Below, in pieces: positions 60,797 to 64,000 of a stretch of 64,000 nt of DNA. Made by a program: the position numbers and the translations under genes. Each line of letters begins with the position of its first letter. Within the stretch, counting starts at the first letter, position 1. A model generated the notes under the pieces. It saw nothing but the letters and a program-made list of their open reading frames with translations, was not told the origin of the DNA and ran no database searches. The stretch lies in the NCBI RefSeq assembly GCF_900103285.1, contig NZ_FNGS01000003.1, positions 485,997 to 549,996 of the forward strand, in the 5' to 3' direction. Origin of the DNA: Siphonobacter aquaeclarae (GTDB taxonomy: Bacteria > Bacteroidota > Bacteroidia > Cytophagales > Spirosomataceae).

Positions 60797-61561
60797 ATGA
60801 GAGCCATCGCTTTTTTTTGGACGATTACCCTGATTGCCCCGCAAGTATTCGGGCAGTCGCCCCGACTGGTGAGCCAGACGCAGGCCCTGGCCCGGCCGGA
60901 TCAGTCTTTTGCCAGGGAAGACAGTGAGATTGCCCGCCTGAACTGCGTACCGATGTTTGGAGAAGTGAAGAAGACGGCACGCCAGAAACAGGAGCAGGAC
61001 GCTTTTCTTCAATCGTGTGACCGGTCTTTCGGAGACCGGGCGGAAGCCAGCCGGTTCTTTGCCGAACGCGGGTGGGAGTACATTGCCGAAGGCGAGCTGG
61101 ATACTGCCTGCTACCGGTTTAACCTTGCCTACCTCCTCGACGCCGCCAACAGCGACGCCTACTGGGGTATGGGTGTGGTTTGCCACCAGAAAGGAAACAC
61201 CACCGAAGCCATCCGCATGCTGAAGAAAGGAGTCAGCATTGATTCGACAGATTCCATGCTGATCGACGACCTCGCTACGCTGTACATTCAGCACTTCACC
61301 GACACCAAGGACGAGAAGGAGCTCGATGCTGCCTTCACCTGGCTCGGCAAGTCGATGGCGCTGGATTCCACCAATGCCAACACGTACCTGAAGCTGGCGC
61401 TGGCAGAGTACCATCGGACCAACTACGACAAGTCCTGGGAAAACCTGCACAAGTGCCGGGCGCTCGACGTGCAGCTGCTTGATTTTGATTTCATTCAGCA
61501 ACTGGTCGCCAAAAGAGAAGACCCGCAGGGTATCTTCAAAGGGAAGGAAGAAGAGAAATAA
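60797..61561 (+). CDS. exported tetratricopeptide-repeat protein
   Basis: A 254-residue protein with a signal peptide (MRAIAFFWTITLIAPQVFGQ) and at least three TPR-like helical pairs between about residues 85 and 225 (DTACYRFNLAYLLDAANSDA, YWGMGVVCHQKGNTTEAIRM, AALDSTNANTYLKLALAEYH-type). Such proteins are scaffolds. No partner can be named. The frame runs upstream to 60560, but the signal peptide fixes the start at 60797. A perfect terminator follows. Confidence 0.78.
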   Translation: MRAIAFFWTITLIAPQVFGQSPRLVSQTQALARPDQSFAREDSEIARLNCVPMFGEVKKTARQKQEQDAFLQSCDRSFGDRAEASRFFAERGWEYIAEGELDTACYRFNLAYLLDAANSDAYWGMGVVCHQKGNTTEAIRMLKKGVSIDSTDSMLIDDLATLYIQHFTDTKDEKELDAAFTWLGKSMALDSTNANTYLKLALAEYHRTNYDKSWENLHKCRALDVQLLDFDFIQQLVAKREDPQGIFKGKEEEK

Positions 61562-61576
61562 CCTTCTTCGTTCCAT

Positions 61577-61610
61577 AGCAAAGCCGGCAATATGCATTGC
61601 CGGCTTTGCT
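61577..61610. terminator. bidirectional hairpin between TPR and DUF2306-like genes
   Basis: AGCAAAGCCGGCAA (61577-61590) and TTGCCGGCTTTGCT (61597-61610) form a perfect 14-bp stem with a 6-nt loop, followed by GTTTT on the plus strand. It lies between convergent genes. Confidence 0.8.
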
Positions 61611-61614
61611 GTTT

Positions 61615-62316
61615 TCAGGCCGTTGCTGCCGTCCGCTCGAATTTCCGTCGGTAGTACCGGACGCAGCGGGGAATGATGATACCGGCCAGGATACCGGGGC
61701 CGACCCACAGCAGGATGTTCACAAAGGACGGCAGCGCTTTCGGAAGCATACGCGGCACGCCGGTGACGAGGAAGGCCGTCAGCGTAGCGGTATACGATGC
61801 GAGCATCCGGGAAAGGTGCGTATAAAACCAGCGCATTTTTTCAGCCGGAACCTTCCGGGTAAACGAGCGGTAATCAGCCCAGGCGCTTCCGACACATAAT
61901 ACGGTGAGAAAACCAAAGAGGATGGTCATAAACACATCGCCGGCCAGTGCGCGCTGCACCGTCCACGTAATCGTTACCAGTCCGAAAAGACCGATGCACC
62001 AAAGGGCGATCCAGTCGGGTAAGCCGGGTTTGTCGGCTGTTTTTTTCCGGAGAAGAATACGCTTGCCCGTAAACGTCTGGTAAAAACTGGCGATACCGAC
62101 CGGCAGCAAAAACTGCATTTGCAGGGAAAGAGGATTCAGCGAAAAGAGGGCGATGGTCGTCACGAAGACACCCGCCATTCCCCAAAAATAAATACGGCCG
62201 GCGGAGTTGTGAACCCGGCCGCCTTTTTGGGCGATCATCGGAACGATGCCGGAGACCAGCGCGGTAAAACCGCATAGGATGTGGATAACGAGAAAAACCG
62301 AATGTGCCGTTGCCAT
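61615..62316 (-). CDS. DUF2306-like integral membrane protein
   Basis: A 233-residue membrane protein with about six hydrophobic segments. The N-terminus SVFLVIHILCGFTALVSGIV, the motif GGRVHNSAGRIYFWGM and the later MRWFYTHLSRMLASYTATLT with conserved histidines fit the DUF2306 family. Function is unknown. The start at 62316 is chosen over the longer frame because hydrophobic helix 1 begins there. A reverse-strand -7 element (TAGTTTTG, 62348-62341) lies 25 bases upstream. Confidence 0.72.
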   Translation of the reverse strand: MATAHSVFLVIHILCGFTALVSGIVPMIAQKGGRVHNSAGRIYFWGMAGVFVTTIALFSLNPLSLQMQFLLPVGIASFYQTFTGKRILLRKKTADKPGLPDWIALWCIGLFGLVTITWTVQRALAGDVFMTILFGFLTVLCVGSAWADYRSFTRKVPAEKMRWFYTHLSRMLASYTATLTAFLVTGVPRMLPKALPSFVNILLWVGPGILAGIIIPRCVRYYRRKFERTAATA

Positions 62317-62340
62317 ACTTGTTGCGTTTTGAAGACGAAA

Positions 62341-62348
62341 CAAAACTA
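62341..62348 (-). promoter_or_regulatory. -7 element for DUF2306-like gene
   Basis: The reverse strand reads TAGTTTTG, an exact TAnnTTTG match, 25 bases upstream of the start. No good -33 element is seen. Confidence 0.4.
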
Positions 62349-62445
62349 GGCAGCGGCCAAACGCCGCGCTGGTCAATGGGCTGATCAACAGCGTTGTGGG
62401 ACGTTTGACAAAGCTTGCGGGATGCCGGGGACGATTGACAAGGCG

Positions 62446-63288
62446 TCAGGAAGACCGGAACGGAGCCATGACAACGTCGGCGTATTTCCGGGCTACAGGA
62501 ACGGGTATCTCCACGCCGTTCAGATGCAGTTTATAGCCTTGTGCATTACCGGTGACTTTCGCGACCTGCCCGCGGTTGACGATGTAGGAGCGATGGCAAC
62601 GCAGGACGGAATCGCCGTGGAGCTGCGCTTCGAGCCGGCTCAGACTGCTGCGCAGGAGATCTTTCCGGACCTGGCCGTCCCGGACGGATACAATCTCCGA
62701 ATAATTATCTGCCGATTCGATGTAGCGAAGTTCCCCGAGCGTCACCGTCAGCGTATCCCGGCCGTTTTCGGCCACGAACGTGAACGTCTCCGCCGGTACC
62801 GGCGCGGGTACGGGCTGTGGGGGAGAACTGTACCGCTTCAACTGCTGGATATACCGGGTCAGCGTAAATCCGGCGGCCGGAAAAATCCCGAGAAGGAAGG
62901 TAGACGCCACCATACCCGCTAATCCGGGAATACCGTGATTATGGCCGGATTCAAAAAACAGGTTGTTGTAAAAGTAATTGGCGACTCCGATGAAGAGAAA
63001 GTGCGCGAGGATGAAGCCTATATTTCGGCCGACGGTCCAGGTTTTCTCCGAAAAAAACGAAGGAAACAGGACCGGCGCGACGAAATAATGTACCAGCAAT
63101 ACTGCCCCCGAAACCGCCCCGAAGCCGAAGAGGTACAGGTATTTGTAGGAAAAGGTCACCGCCGCGGTCCCGAAAGGCTGAAAAACAGCCAGAAAAAGCC
63201 CGACAAACAAGCCTGTTCCAAGGCAGAGAAGGAGCGTCTCCCGGTCGCGCTCAAACAGCGGAAAAGGCTGGCGAAGCAGGGAAAACAT
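62446..63288 (-). CDS. membrane-bound LytTR-family transcriptional regulator
   Basis: A 280-residue regulator with four hydrophobic segments in the N-terminal half (residues about 20-150), a proline-rich linker (PPQPVPAPVPAE) and a C-terminal LytTR DNA-binding domain (about 172-275: ELRYIESADNYSEIVSVRDG, SLSRLEAQL, RCHRSYIVN). There is no receiver domain, so it senses something in or near the membrane directly. It follows the rhomboid gene by 3 bases and is probably co-transcribed with it. Confidence 0.9.
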   Translation of the reverse strand: MFSLLRQPFPLFERDRETLLLCLGTGLFVGLFLAVFQPFGTAAVTFSYKYLYLFGFGAVSGAVLLVHYFVAPVLFPSFFSEKTWTVGRNIGFILAHFLFIGVANYFYNNLFFESGHNHGIPGLAGMVASTFLLGIFPAAGFTLTRYIQQLKRYSSPPQPVPAPVPAETFTFVAENGRDTLTVTLGELRYIESADNYSEIVSVRDGQVRKDLLRSSLSRLEAQLHGDSVLRCHRSYIVNRGQVAKVTGNAQGYKLHLNGVEIPVPVARKYADVVMAPFRSS

Positions 63289-63291
63289 AGG

Positions 63292-63915
63292 TTAGAACCG
63301 GCCGGCAATCTGCTCGAAAAACATGCTGATAACCGGCGGGTACGTCGCAATGGTAAAAACAATACCGTAAAGTGCTCCCCAGAGGTGAGCGGAATGGTTG
63401 ATATACCCTGCGCCGCGGCGTGCTTCCCAGTAGGAATAGGCGATGTAAAGTCCACCGAAAATCCAGCCCGGGATAGGAATGGGAATGAAGAACATATACA
63501 GCTCGGTGAGCGGGGCAAACATAATTCCCGAAAAAATCACCGAAGAAACGCCGCCGGACGCGCCGATGGAATTGTAATACGGATCGTTACGGTGGCGGAA
63601 GTACGTCGGCAGGTCAGAGACGATGATTCCGCCGATATACAGCAGCGCGAAAAGTGCTGCTCCATTGGCTGATATCTGATGAAAAATACTTTCCACCATC
63701 CGGCCGAACGAGTACAGGGAAATCATATTGAAGGCCAGGTGCCCGATGTCGGCATGGATGAACCCGGATGTCAGAAAACGCCAGTATTCGTTCCGGCGGC
63801 TGACCTGATAAGGGTTCATGGCCCATTTTTGCTGTATGGAGGGATCGTAATACCAGGCGTAAAGGCTTGCGCCAACGGCGAGAACGACAAAGAGTAGGGT
63901 GAGACTGAGATCCAT
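63292..63915 (-). CDS. rhomboid-family intramembrane serine protease
   Basis: A 207-residue membrane protease with about six transmembrane segments. The catalytic serine S120 lies in SIGASGGVSS and the histidine H177 in INHSAHLWGALYG. The family H-x-x-x-N motif is H59LAFN63. The substrate is unknown. The frame also offers ATG at 63942, but the -7 element at 63951-63958 would place transcription start almost on that codon, so the start at 63915 is preferred. Pairing with a membrane LytTR regulator suggests a shared membrane-signal role (inference). Confidence 0.9.
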   Translation of the reverse strand: MDLSLTLLFVVLAVGASLYAWYYDPSIQQKWAMNPYQVSRRNEYWRFLTSGFIHADIGHLAFNMISLYSFGRMVESIFHQISANGAALFALLYIGGIIVSDLPTYFRHRNDPYYNSIGASGGVSSVIFSGIMFAPLTELYMFFIPIPIPGWIFGGLYIAYSYWEARRGAGYINHSAHLWGALYGIVFTIATYPPVISMFFEQIAGRF

Positions 63916-63950
63916 AAGATTCGGGTAATCGGCTGCTTGCAATGCGTGCC

Positions 63951-63958
63951 CAAAAATA
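63951..63958 (-). promoter_or_regulatory. -7 element for rhomboid-LytTR operon
   Basis: The reverse strand reads TATTTTTG, an exact TAnnTTTG match, 35 bases upstream of the preferred rhomboid start. The -33 element is not clear. Confidence 0.5.
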
Positions 63959-64000
63959 GGGCTTTTCGCCGTTGTGTAGCCGTTTTGAAAATTTTAGCCT

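Overview
The window comes from a Bacteroidota chromosome, most likely a member of the Cytophagia. The evidence is a SusC/SusD pair, several TonB-dependent receptors, a DUF4249 lipoprotein, CDP-paratose-epimerase-like and LytTR proteins of the Bacteroidota type, A-rich leaders in place of Shine-Dalgarno sites, and repeated matches to the Bacteroidota -7 promoter element TAnnTTTG. Composition looks even, moderately GC-rich and chromosomal. I see no insertion sequence, prophage, CRISPR array, rRNA or tRNA gene.

Layout. 1-9 kb: the 5' end of a SNF2-type helicase gene, an acyl-CoA carboxylase beta subunit with a serine hydrolase, a lipoprotein trehalase, dnaN, a periplasmic thioredoxin-like protein, a class D beta-lactamase and a TerC protein. 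9.2-25.1 kb: one long S10-spc-alpha cluster, rplC to rplQ, with secY, map, infA and rpoA inside. It starts at rplC (no rpsJ upstream), carries a clear internal promoter before rpsH, and has a different hairpin in many of its gaps. 25.1-31.6 kb: a reverse-strand SusC-SusD-M20 amidohydrolase operon, followed by carA (32.1 kb). 33.3-38.1 kb: a DUF4249 lipoprotein with its TonB receptor, then two Crp/Fnr-like regulators. 38.4-48.3 kb: lipoprotein, sugar epimerase, Kup potassium transporter, nadB with a rhodanese-thioredoxin fusion, a Gfo/Idh/MocA oxidoreductase, and a SnoaL/GNAT/nitrilase operon. 48.4-55.8 kb: SRPBCC protein, lipid-kinase-like protein, RhlE-like helicase, a HigB/HigA-like toxin-antitoxin pair with a disrupted toxin start, an S9 peptidase and a DegT aminotransferase. 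55.7-64 kb: a TonB receptor/Moco-domain/di-haem peroxidase operon, divergent from an MFS transporter across a compact operator, then a TPR protein, a DUF2306-like membrane protein, a LytTR regulator and a rhomboid protease.

The most unusual feature is a dispersed family of intergenic hairpins built from short repeated words of 7 nt (in one subfamily 9 nt). Each hairpin has its own vocabulary, vocabularies recur at distant loci, and mismatches in at least one stem fall exactly once per word. They occur at convergent gene ends and also inside operons, including the ribosomal one. Other points of interest are a near-identical leader box before rplE and rplR, head-to-head overlapping -7 elements inside a perfect inverted repeat at 59.25 kb, and a Gly/Arg/Asp/Asn-rich extension of ribosomal protein S3.
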